NCBI GenBank assembly: GCA_947260005.1
Contig: CAMYOL010000014.1
Span: 141,669 to 176,971, forward strand
Source of the DNA: an uncultured Ectothiorhodospiraceae bacterium
GTDB taxonomy: Bacteria; Pseudomonadota; Gammaproteobacteria; UBA6429; Thiohalophilaceae
Direction: 5' to 3'
Length of the DNA: 35,303 nucleotides
Shown: positions 1-8,247 of the stretch, piece by piece
How the letters are laid out: every line of letters begins with the position of its first letter
Numbering within the stretch: position 1 is the stretch's first letter
Notes under the pieces: model-generated
Told to the model about the DNA's origin: nothing
Databases searched by the model: none
What the model saw: the letters and a program-made list of their open reading frames with translations, nothing else
Position numbers and translations under genes: made by a program

Positions 1-360
1 CTCACTGCGTTCGCTCAGAATGACAGGTTTTATTTTGTCATCCTGAACGTAGTGAAGGATCTTATACGGTGATTCCAAGATTCTTCACTCACTGCGTTCA
101 CTCAGAATGACAAACTATAGTGATGTGCGCAGAATGACCGTCTAACGTCTTGTCATCCTAACCGGAGCATCGCGTAGAGAATGACTGTAGCGCAGCGGAA
201 GGAACACTGCGTGATACGCAAAGCGCATCAAGGCAGCGACTGTATGATACGCGAAGCGGTTGACCGGAGCGAAGCGCAGGAAATGCTGGTCGAAACGCGA
301 AGCGGTTCAAGGCAGTGCAAGGCAGTGCAAAGCACGTGGAACGAAGTGAAGGATCTTTCC
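1..360. repeat. Cluster of palindromic intergenic repeats (partial at left edge)
   Basis: This gene-free stretch downstream of the histidine kinase gene is made of repeats. Bases 1-25 are the right half of a unit cut by the window edge. Bases 36-112 form a complete unit: the left arm TGTCATCCTGA...GAAGGATCTT is matched by the inverted right arm AAGATTCTTCACT...CAGAATGACA, so the transcript would fold into a long hairpin. Bases 151-360 hold a larger composite version containing CCGGAGC, GATACGC and GCGAAGCGGTT blocks and a perfect tandem GGCAGTGCAA (311-330). The same composite occurs in inverted orientation at 12260-12394. An open frame at 181-378 is repeat read-through and not a gene. Confidence 0.85.
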
Positions 361-370
361 TGTAATTTTA

Positions 371-1858
371 TTATATAGAACGGCTGGCGCGTTTGTTTTG
401 GTAGGAATCGATTTGAAAAGTAAAGGTTGTGCCTTCGTTGATTTTACTTTTAACATTGATGTCACTGCCGTGTAACTCCAGTATGCGTTTGGTAATCGCA
501 AGTCCCAGACCAGAGCCGACTGTGTTAGTACGGCTTTTATCGACACGATAGAAACGATTAAAAATATGGCTCAGCTCGGCTTTATCGATACCACAGCCAT
601 TATCAGATACATTAACAATGACTTTCTGATCGGTTGTTTTGACCGTGATCATGACCGTACCATCCTTATCTGTATGGCGAAGTGCATTTTCAATCAGGTT
701 TTCAAGTGCACGTTGCATCATCCCAATATCGCCAATCACCAGTCCGGGTTGATTTTTATAGTGATATTTAAGTTGAATGCCTTGTTTGCTGGCAGCTAAA
801 GCAAATTTTTGAATAATGTCCTGTATCAGTTCAGCCAGTGAAAAGGGTTCAGCAGAGATGATGGATTCGCAGGAATCAAGCTTGGCTAGTTCAAATAGTT
901 CGGTGACCAGGCGGCTTAAGTGTTTGCTGTGATTAATGGAGATCTTAAGGTATTGCGCTTTTTGCTTGGTAGTAAGCTCATTATTCTTTAATAATAAGGT
1001 TTCCAGGTAGCCCTGTAAGGTCGTGATGGGGGTACGTAAGTCATGCGAAACGTTAGCGATGAGATCACGCCTCACCTTATCAACATTTTTTAATTCATTT
1101 ATTTGCTTGTTGATGGTTTTGATTAATTTATTAAATTGCAGTGATAGCTGTCCGACTTCATCGTTCCGATATTTTTTATCAATCGTTAAAAGATTAAATT
1201 CGTTACCAGCAATCGAATCCTGCATTTGGCTGGAAAGTTTTCGCAGTCGGCGAGTCATAAAATAGAACACCATCAAACCGACGACAAATGTAATGAGTAA
1301 TATCGCGGTAATCGCCCAGATAGAAAGGCCCAGGATATAGCTGTCTTGAATGACATCCAGAATGCCCGTATAGCGTTCGCCTTCAAGAATGATGTAAATG
1401 TAACCTTTTAATTTTCCGTTTTTCATAATCGGCGCGGCAGAAAAGGCTTTAGGTTGTTGTAAATTTCTCGGGTCATCGCCAAGTATTGGGTAGGGGGCTT
1501 GTTTGTTGATATATCGTTTAATCGGGTTGGTGTCGACGCTCGTTCTTTTTATTTTTTTTACCGGAGCGGCGAAGTTTAAAATCTTACCATTCTCATCCAG
1601 CTGATAAACCTCAATACTTTGGTTGATCACCATCATCATGTGGAAAACATCTTTGATGGCAGCTTTATCTGTTTTGGCATCCTTAAAGAATTCGATTTCA
1701 GCAATGACGTGCTCTGCCAGGCCTTCATTAAGACGCTGGGTAGCTTCTTGCTGGTATTGCACACTGGTGTGGTGAACGATTTGGCTAAAGGCAATACCGA
1801 AAATACATAACAGTATAAATAGAGTAAGTGCGAGTTTGCTGTACAGGGATTTAAACAT
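371..1858 (-). CDS. Two-component sensor histidine kinase
   Basis: Membrane histidine kinase of 495 residues that should phosphorylate the response regulator encoded just upstream. Visible order: membrane segment near residues 10-28, periplasmic sensor region to about 172, second membrane segment 173-200, HAMP-like linker 200-255, dimerisation/H-box with SHDLRTP (phospho-acceptor His272), N-box around LENLIENALRHT (385-396), G1 DNGCGI (419-424) and G2 GSGLGLA (448-454). All catalytic motifs are present, so it should be active. The gene begins 6 bp after the regulator stop, forming a bicistronic unit, and ends against the repeat cluster at 1-360. The periplasmic domain gives no recognisable ligand; family resemblance is to PhoR/BaeS-type kinases. 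The signal sensed is unknown. Confidence 0.93.
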   Translation of the reverse strand: MFKSLYSKLALTLFILLCIFGIAFSQIVHHTSVQYQQEATQRLNEGLAEHVIAEIEFFKDAKTDKAAIKDVFHMMMVINQSIEVYQLDENGKILNFAAPVKKIKRTSVDTNPIKRYINKQAPYPILGDDPRNLQQPKAFSAAPIMKNGKLKGYIYIILEGERYTGILDVIQDSYILGLSIWAITAILLITFVVGLMVFYFMTRRLRKLSSQMQDSIAGNEFNLLTIDKKYRNDEVGQLSLQFNKLIKTINKQINELKNVDKVRRDLIANVSHDLRTPITTLQGYLETLLLKNNELTTKQKAQYLKISINHSKHLSRLVTELFELAKLDSCESIISAEPFSLAELIQDIIQKFALAASKQGIQLKYHYKNQPGLVIGDIGMMQRALENLIENALRHTDKDGTVMITVKTTDQKVIVNVSDNGCGIDKAELSHIFNRFYRVDKSRTNTVGSGLGLAITKRILELHGSDINVKSKINEGTTFTFQIDSYQNKRASRSI

Positions 1859-1864
1859 TAAATC

Positions 1865-2587
1865 TTAAACCGCCTGGGTTTTTTCGAGCTCGGTGGAAAA
1901 TTTATAACCGACGCCCCATACTGTTAAAATAAATTCGGGATTGGCCGGATCGTCTTCAATTTTGGAACGCAAACGATTTATATGTGAATTAACGGTATGC
2001 TCATAACCATCATGGCCATAGCCCCAGACCTGATCGAGTAATTGTGAGCGTGAATAAACTCGGCCTGGGTGAGAGGCGAAATACCAAAGTAAATCAAATT
2101 CTTTTGCGGTTAAATCAATCGCCCGATCTTTTTGTTTTACGATACGAGTATCGGCATCCAGTGAGATGTCACCGATGATAATATTTTTATTTGTTTCGTT
2201 ATCCTGGGCATGCTGATAACACTCGATACGGCGGAAAATGGCTTTTACTCGCGCAAGTAATTCCTGGATGCTAAAGGGTTTTGTTAGATAATCATCTGCT
2301 CCAATTTCCAGGCCCAGAACTCGATCGACTTCAGAGCTTTTTGCCGTCAGCATTAATATTGGAGTATTGATGTGTTGGCCGCGTAGTTCACGACAGATTT
2401 GCAAGCCATCCAGTTTGGGTAACATCAGATCAAGTATGATGAGTTGAAATGCCGAAGATTGAGCTCGCTCGAGGCCGGTTTGGCCGTTATTGGCGGTCTC
2501 GGTAGTATAACCATTATCTTTAAGGTGCATACTGACCAGGTTGGCGATGTCCTGATTGTCTTCAATGATTAAGATTCGATTTTGCAT
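1865..2587 (-). CDS. OmpR/PhoB-family response regulator
   Basis: DNA-binding response regulator of 240 residues, first gene of the two-component operon with the kinase at 371-1858. The receiver domain (1-120) shows the acidic pair in LIIEDN, the phospho-acceptor Asp53 in IILDLMLP and the conserved Lys in LTKPF. The C-terminal half (about 135-235) is a winged helix of OmpR type, with LTAKEFDLLWYFASHPGRVYSR and the HINRLRSKIEDDP recognition region. Divergent from trmL, with a 107-bp intergenic stretch for the promoters. The regulon cannot be inferred from sequence; adjacency to a house-keeping gene is not informative. Confidence 0.94.
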   Translation of the reverse strand: MQNRILIIEDNQDIANLVSMHLKDNGYTTETANNGQTGLERAQSSAFQLIILDLMLPKLDGLQICRELRGQHINTPILMLTAKSSEVDRVLGLEIGADDYLTKPFSIQELLARVKAIFRRIECYQHAQDNETNKNIIIGDISLDADTRIVKQKDRAIDLTAKEFDLLWYFASHPGRVYSRSQLLDQVWGYGHDGYEHTVNSHINRLRSKIEDDPANPEFILTVWGVGYKFSTELEKTQAV

Positions 2588-2694
2588 GGGTCTACGGCTA
2601 TCTATTGTTCTATTTCATAGTAGAAAACAAATATCACAAAAGGTTCACAGTCAGTATATTATTGTCCTGAATTAGTTAATCGGTTGATAATATT

Positions 2695-3159
2695 GTGTTT
2701 CATATCGTTTTGTTCGAACCGGAGATCCCACCTAATACGGGCAATATTATTCGCTTGTGTGCGAATACCGGCAGCCATTTGCATCTGATTGAGCCATTGG
2801 GTTTTGATCTGGATGATAAAAAATTACGACGTGCGGGCCTGGATTACAAAGAATTTGCCGCTGTGAAAGTCTACGCGACCTTTGCCGATTTTTGTGAACA
2901 GGTTAAACCGACAAATCTATACGGATTATCAACTCGAGGGCAACAGACCTTTTATGAAGTAAATTTTATGGCGGGTGATGCTTTTATCTTTGGGCCCGAA
3001 ACGCGGGGCCTGCCAAAGACAATGCTTGACGAGTTGGGTGAAAAAAATGTTTTGCGGATTCCGATGCAGGCGAATAGTCGCAGCTTAAACCTGTCCAATA
3101 CGGCGGCCCTGGTGGTTTATGAGGCCTGGCGGCAACTGGATTTTAAAGGTGGGAATTGA
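2695..3159 (+). CDS. trmL: tRNA (cytidine(34)-2'-O)-methyltransferase TrmL
   Basis: SPOUT-family methyltransferase of 154 residues, the usual size for TrmL (YibK), which 2'-O-methylates the wobble base of certain tRNA-Leu isoacceptors using S-adenosylmethionine. The family N-terminus [20 protein letters not shown] is present, as are the SPOUT knot motifs FGPETRGLP and the C-terminal [21 protein letters not shown]. The chosen start is GTG at 2695, which gives the expected short N-terminus before IVLFEPE. No strong ribosome-binding site is evident. It converges with gpsA, whose stop lies 15 bp beyond. Confidence 0.95.
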   Translation: MFHIVLFEPEIPPNTGNIIRLCANTGSHLHLIEPLGFDLDDKKLRRAGLDYKEFAAVKVYATFADFCEQVKPTNLYGLSTRGQQTFYEVNFMAGDAFIFGPETRGLPKTMLDELGEKNVLRIPMQANSRSLNLSNTAALVVYEAWRQLDFKGGN

Positions 3160-3174
3160 ACAGTTGAATGTTGA

Positions 3175-4185
3175 TCAGTCGAGTTCAGGTTTTGGTCGAC
3201 GATTTAGTAAGGTATGTACCGCTTGTTTCGGTGATAAGCCTTGATGCAAGACCTTATACACTTGTTCGGTAATCGGCATCTCAACGTCATTATCCTGGGC
3301 GAGCTGGTAAATGGTTTCGGATGTACCAATCCCTTCGATAACCTGGGCGATTTCCTGTTTCGCTTGTTCCAGATCCAGACCTTTACCTAAGGCGAGTCCA
3401 AAGCGACGATTTCTCGATTGATCATCAGAACAGGTTAGTACCAGATCGCCTAAACCGGATAAACCCATAAAGGTTTCCCTATGCCCACCGAGCGCGACAC
3501 CAAGATGCATAATTTCATTCAGGCCGCGAGTGATAAGTGCCGCACGGGTGTTGGTGCCAAATCCCATGCCATCGGCAATACCCGCTGCAATGGCCATGAC
3601 ATTTTTTGCTGCACCACCAATCTCAACACCAATGATGTCTTCGCTGGTATAGGTAAGAAAGTTGTCACTGTGTAGCGCCATGGCCAGTTGTTTTGCAAAG
3701 GTTTGATCCTGTGAGGCAACGGTGATCGCACCAGGCAGGTCGCGGGCGACTTCGCCGGCAAAGGTTGGGCCGGAAATGGCCGCAATCGGAATATCTGTAT
3801 TGAGTTCTTCACGTACAATTTGATGTAACAGTTTACGTGAGCCTTTCTCTAATCCTTTTGTACCCCATGCCAGTCGGTGTTGTTTTGTTAATAACGGATC
3901 GATTTTTCGAATGGTCTCGCGAAACGCATGCGAGGGTACGACTAATAAAATAGTGGTGGCGTCATGAATGCAGTCCGTTAAATTTTCACTGCAACTTAAG
4001 TTATCGTGAAATGGGATGCCGGGCAGGAATTTTTCATTGCTGCGGTCTTTGCGCATCTCAGCAACATGGTCTGGGTTGTGTGACCAAAGTGAGGTGGCAT
4101 GACCGGCTCGTGCGAGTTGCATCGCCAATGCGGTACCCCAGGAGCCTGCGCCAAGCACGGTAAATGTATGGGGTTGTGCGTCCAT
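3175..4185 (-). CDS. gpsA: Glycerol-3-phosphate dehydrogenase [NAD(P)+]
   Basis: Cytoplasmic enzyme of 336 residues that reduces dihydroxyacetone phosphate to sn-glycerol 3-phosphate for phospholipid synthesis. The N-terminal Rossmann motif GAGSWGTALA (12-21) binds NAD(P)H. The motifs AISGPTFAGEVA, GGAAKNVMAIAAGIADG (with the catalytic Lys) and GLSGLGDLVLTC are characteristic of GpsA. It is the last gene of the minus-strand operon and starts 11 bp after secB. The secB-gpsA-trmL neighbourhood is conserved in Gammaproteobacteria. Full length, nothing odd. Confidence 0.97.
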   Translation of the reverse strand: MDAQPHTFTVLGAGSWGTALAMQLARAGHATSLWSHNPDHVAEMRKDRSNEKFLPGIPFHDNLSCSENLTDCIHDATTILLVVPSHAFRETIRKIDPLLTKQHRLAWGTKGLEKGSRKLLHQIVREELNTDIPIAAISGPTFAGEVARDLPGAITVASQDQTFAKQLAMALHSDNFLTYTSEDIIGVEIGGAAKNVMAIAAGIADGMGFGTNTRAALITRGLNEIMHLGVALGGHRETFMGLSGLGDLVLTCSDDQSRNRRFGLALGKGLDLEQAKQEIAQVIEGIGTSETIYQLAQDNDVEMPITEQVYKVLHQGLSPKQAVHTLLNRRPKPELD

Positions 4186-4196
4186 GCGCTAAATAA

Positions 4197-4679
4197 TTAA
4201 TTAGCGGGTTGAGCTTTAGCCGCTTCTGCTTGTTGCTGCATATGTTGCTCATATAAAGCGTCAAAGTTAATCGGCGCTAAAAGTAATTGCGGGAAACCAC
4301 CGCGTGTAACCACATCAGAAATGGCTTCACGTGCATATGGAAATAATATATTTGGACAGAAGCTGCCTAACATGCCGTGCAGGTCAGTGTCTGAAAACCC
4401 TTCCAGATTAAAGATGCCAGCCTGATGGATCTCAACTAAATAGGCCGTTTCTTCTTTAAGTTTGGCGGTTACCGTGACGGATAAAACAACTTCAAATACA
4501 TTATCAGTCAGCTTATGGGCATTGGTGTTAATGTCTAAGTTATTTTTAGGTTCCCAGGTTTCAGTGAAAATCTTGGGTGAGTTAGGTGTCTCAAAAGAAA
4601 TATCTTTCGTATATATTTTCTGAATATTAAAGACATTTTGCGCGCCATCATTGTTGGCCGGTTGGTTTTCATCAGTCAT
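4197..4679 (-). CDS. secB: Protein-export chaperone SecB
   Basis: Cytoplasmic tetrameric chaperone of 160 residues that keeps precursors unfolded and delivers them to SecA. Recognisable family segments are FNIQKIYTKDISFETPNSP near the N-terminus, YLVEIHQAGIF in the middle and CPNILFPYAREAISDVVTRGGFPQL near the C-terminus. The last 20 residues are Gln/Ala-rich as usual. It lies between trxC (21 bp upstream) and gpsA (11 bp downstream) in one operon. No anomalies. Confidence 0.97.
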   Translation of the reverse strand: MTDENQPANNDGAQNVFNIQKIYTKDISFETPNSPKIFTETWEPKNNLDINTNAHKLTDNVFEVVLSVTVTAKLKEETAYLVEIHQAGIFNLEGFSDTDLHGMLGSFCPNILFPYAREAISDVVTRGGFPQLLLAPINFDALYEQHMQQQAEAAKAQPAN

Positions 4680-4700
4680 GATTGTTACTCTTTGAATAAT

Positions 4701-5135
4701 TTAAATATGTGTCGTTGCCCATTGCGTCAGGCTGTTCAGATCCATCGCGCCTGCGCTGCGATTGATCTCCTGGCCGCCTTTAAACATGGCAATCGTGGGA
4801 ATGCTGCGAATATTATATTGGCTAGCTAAGCTTTGTTCGGCTTCTGTATTCACTTTAACAAGAATGAATTTACCTTGTAATTGTTGTGCGGCTTGCTCAA
4901 ACACCGGTGTCATCATTTTACAGGGTCCACACCATGGCGCCCAGAAATCGACAATTACCGGCAGGTCGCTGGCGTTTATATGTTTATTAAAGTTACTTTG
5001 ATTTAGCTCGACAGGTTTACCAGTTAATAAGGCGTTGTGGCATTTACCGCATTTCCCACCAGCGTTGAGCTTTGCTTGCGGGACCCGATTGGTACTGCTG
5101 CAATGAGGGCAAACAATGTGTAATGTTTCGGCCAT
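4701..5135 (-). CDS. trxC: Thioredoxin 2 (TrxC) with N-terminal zinc-ribbon
   Basis: Thioredoxin of 144 residues with the TrxC architecture: an N-terminal zinc finger with two CxxC pairs (CPHC near residue 9 and CGKC near residue 34), then a thioredoxin fold with the active site WCGPCK. Zinc-binding TrxC enzymes reduce protein disulfides and are often induced by oxidative stress. It starts 3 bp after the glutaredoxin stop, indicating translational coupling in a thiol-redox/export operon. All four zinc cysteines and both catalytic cysteines are present. Confidence 0.95.
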   Translation of the reverse strand: MAETLHIVCPHCSSTNRVPQAKLNAGGKCGKCHNALLTGKPVELNQSNFNKHINASDLPVIVDFWAPWCGPCKMMTPVFEQAAQQLQGKFILVKVNTEAEQSLASQYNIRSIPTIAMFKGGQEINRSAGAMDLNSLTQWATTHI

Positions 5136-5138
5136 GAT

Positions 5139-5396
5139 TTAAACCAGTCCTAACTTTGAATCCAGGCCGCCGGTTGCATCAAGTGCGTATAGATCATCAC
5201 AACCACCAATGTGGTCGTCGTCAATAAAAATTTGAGGTACGCTGGTGCGACCAGAGAGCTGCATCATTTCTTCACGCTTTACTCGATCAACGTCAACACT
5301 AATTTCATTAATTTCAACACCTTTGTGTTCAAGCAAACTTTTTGCACGCACACAATAGGGACAAAAACGAGTAGAATACATTACGACATTAGCCAT
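5139..5396 (-). CDS. grxC: Glutaredoxin 3
   Basis: Small dithiol glutaredoxin of 85 residues with active site CPYC (12-15), the TSVPQIFIDD segment holding the conserved cis-Pro and the GGCDDLYAL glutathione-binding end. It reduces disulfides and glutathionylated proteins at the expense of glutathione. The cluster rhodanese-grxC-(trxC)-secB-gpsA is common in Gammaproteobacteria, and only 10 bp and 3 bp separate it from its neighbours. Confidence 0.95.
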   Translation of the reverse strand: MANVVMYSTRFCPYCVRAKSLLEHKGVEINEISVDVDRVKREEMMQLSGRTSVPQIFIDDDHIGGCDDLYALDATGGLDSKLGLV

Positions 5397-5406
5397 GATA
5401 AGTATC

Positions 5407-5832
5407 TTACTTTTTGGTTAACGGGAGGTTGTCAGCCTGCCATGCAGAGACACCGCCGCTGAGGTTGTAGACTTTTTCAAAGCCTGCTTTTTTTAAAATT
5501 GCACAAGCCTGCCCTGAGCGTTGGCCGGTTTTACATCCGACAATAACGGGGTTGGATTTATATTTCTCAAGTTCTTTGAGTCGGTCGCGGAAATAACCTA
5601 ATGGGATGTGTAAAGAATTAATTATGTGCCCACCGACATATTCATTGTCCTCACGAACATCCACGACCACCGCGTTTTCACGATTAATTAATTGGGTGGC
5701 GATAGCAGGGTTTGCATTGGCATAGCCGCGCAGTCGAGCGCCGATAAAGCTATAAATAATCATTATAAATACCGCCGCCCAGCCGGCGGACAAAATGTAA
5801 TGATTCGAGATAAATTCTAAATATTGGTCCAT
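5407..5832 (-). CDS. Membrane-anchored rhodanese-domain protein
   Basis: Protein of 141 residues with one N-terminal membrane segment (about 14-32) and a rhodanese domain that would carry a persulfide on Cys100 in the loop CKTGQRSGQA. The motif VVVDVREDNEYVGGHI is typical of the single-domain rhodaneses (YibN type) found upstream of grxC-secB. It is the first gene of the five-gene operon. The ArsR-type gene 136 bp upstream has a cysteine pattern of persulfide sensors, which suggests sulfane-sulfur handling as a shared theme. Substrate is not established. Confidence 0.92.
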   Translation of the reverse strand: MDQYLEFISNHYILSAGWAAVFIMIIYSFIGARLRGYANANPAIATQLINRENAVVVDVREDNEYVGGHIINSLHIPLGYFRDRLKELEKYKSNPVIVGCKTGQRSGQACAILKKAGFEKVYNLSGGVSAWQADNLPLTKK

Positions 5833-5968
5833 TAAGGTAGTCCGTATAAAATAAGTAATTCACAAAGCGCAGAGACTGAGCTGCCTACCGTGTACATAGT
5901 GCCAGCAAGCAGGACATTCAAGCCACAGGGGCATGAAGTCGAAATTGTTTAATTATATAGTGTTAAAT

Positions 5969-6292
5969 CTAGGCATCGAGCGGTGTATTACAGAAAACTT
6001 CCCGCATCATCCCTATTAAACGTAAGGTTCGCTGGTCGCCTACTTTGTAGTAGACACGATTCGCATCCTTACGGGCAGAAAGTATCCCTTTGTCGCGTAA
6101 AATGGCAAGATGTTGGGATATATTGCTTTGTGAGGTTCCAACATGCTCAACAATATCCTGAACGCTGATTTCACTGTCGCCGAGGGTACACAGGATTTTA
6201 AGTCGTAATGGGTGTGACATTGCCTTAAGGGAGCGCGAAGCTCGGTCGATATCCTCATCACGTGTCATCAGGCCTTCGATTTCTTGCATCAT
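5969..6292 (-). CDS. ArsR-family regulator, SqrR/BigR/YgaV-like (predicted persulfide sensor)
   Basis: Winged-helix repressor of 107 residues. The ArsR signature is clear: MSHPLRLKILCTLGD, then the recognition helix SQSNISQHLAILRDKG and the beta-hairpin ARKDANRVYYKV. No arsenic or zinc motif such as ELCVCDL is present. Instead it has just two cysteines, Cys35 and Cys101, 66 residues apart. As I recall them, SqrR (C41/C107) and BigR (C42/C108) have the same spacing, and in those proteins a tetrasulfide link relieves repression. The start may be either of two adjacent ATGs. It lies upstream of a rhodanese operon and is divergent from gpmI. A minus-strand TATAAT overlaps a palindrome at 6379-6391, consistent with autoregulation. 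Confidence 0.85.
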   Translation of the reverse strand: MMQEIEGLMTRDEDIDRASRSLKAMSHPLRLKILCTLGDSEISVQDIVEHVGTSQSNISQHLAILRDKGILSARKDANRVYYKVGDQRTLRLIGMMREVFCNTPLDA

Positions 6293-6581
6293 TTACTACA
6301 CCATTTGGTTAGCGAGGTTAAGTTGCTGTGTTTTAATTATCTATAGAGTTTTACACAGCTGCCCTTTATTAACAAAACATTATACAATAATCTACCGTTT
6401 GAGAAGGGTATTACCCTATTTAATTAACGAGTATTTACAGGAAAAATATAAGTCATTGAAATTTTTAATATAAACCCCATATACCGATAGTATAATTTTA
6501 CTTAGACTTAGTCTAAACTAGCACTCAAGGCTGTCACGCCCTTGAATTTATAGATGATTTACAGAAAGAACCCGAAAATTC
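6293..6581. promoter_or_regulatory. Divergent regulatory region between the ArsR-type gene and gpmI
   Basis: This AT-rich 289-bp stretch holds no gene. Three perfect palindromes are visible: ATTAT-ACA-ATAAT at 6379-6391, AGGGTA-T-TACCCT at 6405-6417 and TTAGAC-TTA-GTCTAA at 6502-6516. A TATAAT on the minus strand lies inside the first palindrome and could be the -10 of the regulator gene. A plus-strand TATAAT at 6491-6496 lies just before the third palindrome and could serve gpmI. Binding by the neighbouring ArsR-type protein is inference. Confidence 0.45.
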
Positions 6582-8156
6582 ATGTCAAAATATGCAAAAC
6601 CGATGCTACTGGTCATTTTTGATGGCTGGGGTTATTCCGAAATAGTCGAGAACAATGCCATTGCGGCCGCCAATAAGCCAAACTGGGATCGATTGTGGGA
6701 GAAATATCCTCATACTTTTATTAACGGTTCGGGCGCGTCAGTTGGTTTGCCTGCGGATCAAATGGGGAATTCAGAAGTCGGGCATCTGAATTTAGGTGCA
6801 GGGCGGGTTGTTTATCAGGAATTCACCCGGGTTAGCCGTTCCATCAAGACGGGTTCGTTTTTTACCAATCAAACCTTAGTCGATGCCGTTAATTTAGCAG
6901 CGGACAAAGATAAGGCTGTCCATATTCTTGGCCTATTGTCACCTGGTGGGGTGCATAGTCATGAGGATCATATTCATGCGATGGCAGAACTGGCCGCCAA
7001 GCAGGGTGCAAAGAAGATCTACGTCCATGCCTTTCTCGATGGTCGAGATACCGCACCCAAAAGCGCCGGTGATTCAATTAAAAAAATGGATGAAAAATTT
7101 GCCGAGTTAGGTGTTGGCCGCATTGCCTCTGTTATAGGTCGTTATTTTGCGATGGATCGGGATCATCGCTGGCCACGTGTGAAAAAAGCCTATGATTTAA
7201 TGACCCACGGTAAGGGCGAATTTGAGGCTGAGACCGCTCTCGCGGCTCTGGGTCTTGCTTATAACCGGGATGAAACGGACGAATTTGTGCAGGCCACCAG
7301 TATTGTTCCAGCCGGTGAATCCGCGGTTAAAATTGAAGATGGAGACAGTGTTATCTTCATGAACTATCGTTCGGATCGGGCCCGGCAGATTACCCGTCCC
7401 TATATTGAGCCCGATTTTGATGAATTTGATCGGAGTAGCGTACCCGAAATCGCAACCTTTGCCTCGCTGACAGAATACAAATCTGACTTCGATGTACCCG
7501 TAGCCTATCCGCCTGACCGACTCAAGCAAGTGTTCGGGGAATATATTAGTGGCCTCGGCTTAAATCAGTTACGTATTGCCGAAACAGAAAAGTACGCGCA
7601 TGTGACTTTCTTTTTCAATGGTGGTCGTGAAGAACCGTTTGAGTTTGAGGATCGGGTACTCATCAATTCACCTGATGTTCCTACTTATGATTTGCAACCC
7701 GAAATGTGTGCGCCTGAGTTAACCGATAAATTGGTGAGTGCAATTGAGAGTGGTAAGTACGATGCCATCATTTGCAATTATGCTAACCCGGATATGGTTG
7801 GGCATACCGGTAATTTAAAAGCGACCACCAAGGCCATTGAAGCGTTGGATGAATGTTTAGGCAAACTGGTTGCCGTACTTGAAAAGTGTGACGGTGAAAT
7901 GTTGTTAACGGCCGATCATGGTAATGCTGAAATGATGGTTAACCCAGAAACCGGTGAAGTGCACACAGCGCACACAACCAATATGGTTCCATTGATTTAT
8001 GTTGGCCAGGATCGAAAGTTAGTGTCGCAAGGTGTCTTATCCGATATTGCTCCTACTATGCTAGAGCTGATGGGCTTGGATCAGCCCAGCGAAATGAGCG
8101 GGCGTTCACTTATCGACGGTAAAACTGAAGTGGAAGCTGAATCGCAAGCGGACTGA
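6582..8156 (+). CDS. gpmI: 2,3-bisphosphoglycerate-independent phosphoglycerate mutase
   Basis: Glycolytic enzyme of 524 residues (usual about 510-515) interconverting 3- and 2-phosphoglycerate through a phosphoserine with Mn2+. Visible alkaline-phosphatase-superfamily motifs are VIFDGWG (metal Asp14), the nucleophile Ser64 in [27 protein letters not shown], the substrate loop YRSDRARQ and the metal site ADHGNAEMM. The C-terminus runs about 10 residues beyond the family norm. It heads the plus-strand order gpmI-envC-ctpA-yibQ, a standard gammaproteobacterial arrangement. Confidence 0.97.
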   Translation: MSKYAKPMLLVIFDGWGYSEIVENNAIAAANKPNWDRLWEKYPHTFINGSGASVGLPADQMGNSEVGHLNLGAGRVVYQEFTRVSRSIKTGSFFTNQTLVDAVNLAADKDKAVHILGLLSPGGVHSHEDHIHAMAELAAKQGAKKIYVHAFLDGRDTAPKSAGDSIKKMDEKFAELGVGRIASVIGRYFAMDRDHRWPRVKKAYDLMTHGKGEFEAETALAALGLAYNRDETDEFVQATSIVPAGESAVKIEDGDSVIFMNYRSDRARQITRPYIEPDFDEFDRSSVPEIATFASLTEYKSDFDVPVAYPPDRLKQVFGEYISGLGLNQLRIAETEKYAHVTFFFNGGREEPFEFEDRVLINSPDVPTYDLQPEMCAPELTDKLVSAIESGKYDAIICNYANPDMVGHTGNLKATTKAIEALDECLGKLVAVLEKCDGEMLLTADHGNAEMMVNPETGEVHTAHTTNMVPLIYVGQDRKLVSQGVLSDIAPTMLELMGLDQPSEMSGRSLIDGKTEVEAESQAD

Positions 8157-8247
8157 GTTTTTATCGCTTCTTCACTGACGTTACTAAATATTAGATTTTC
8201 CAGGCGTCATAGTGCGCTTATAGATTGACTCGGGTACACTCGGGTAC

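Noticed and set aside
1-360. CRISPR array
   Set aside because: The repeats are palindromic, irregularly spaced and lack unique equal-length spacers.
181-378. 65-residue open frame at the left edge
   Set aside because: It is translated from the palindromic repeat cluster (tandem GGCAGTGCAA, GCGAAGCGGTT blocks), with no ribosome-binding site or family.
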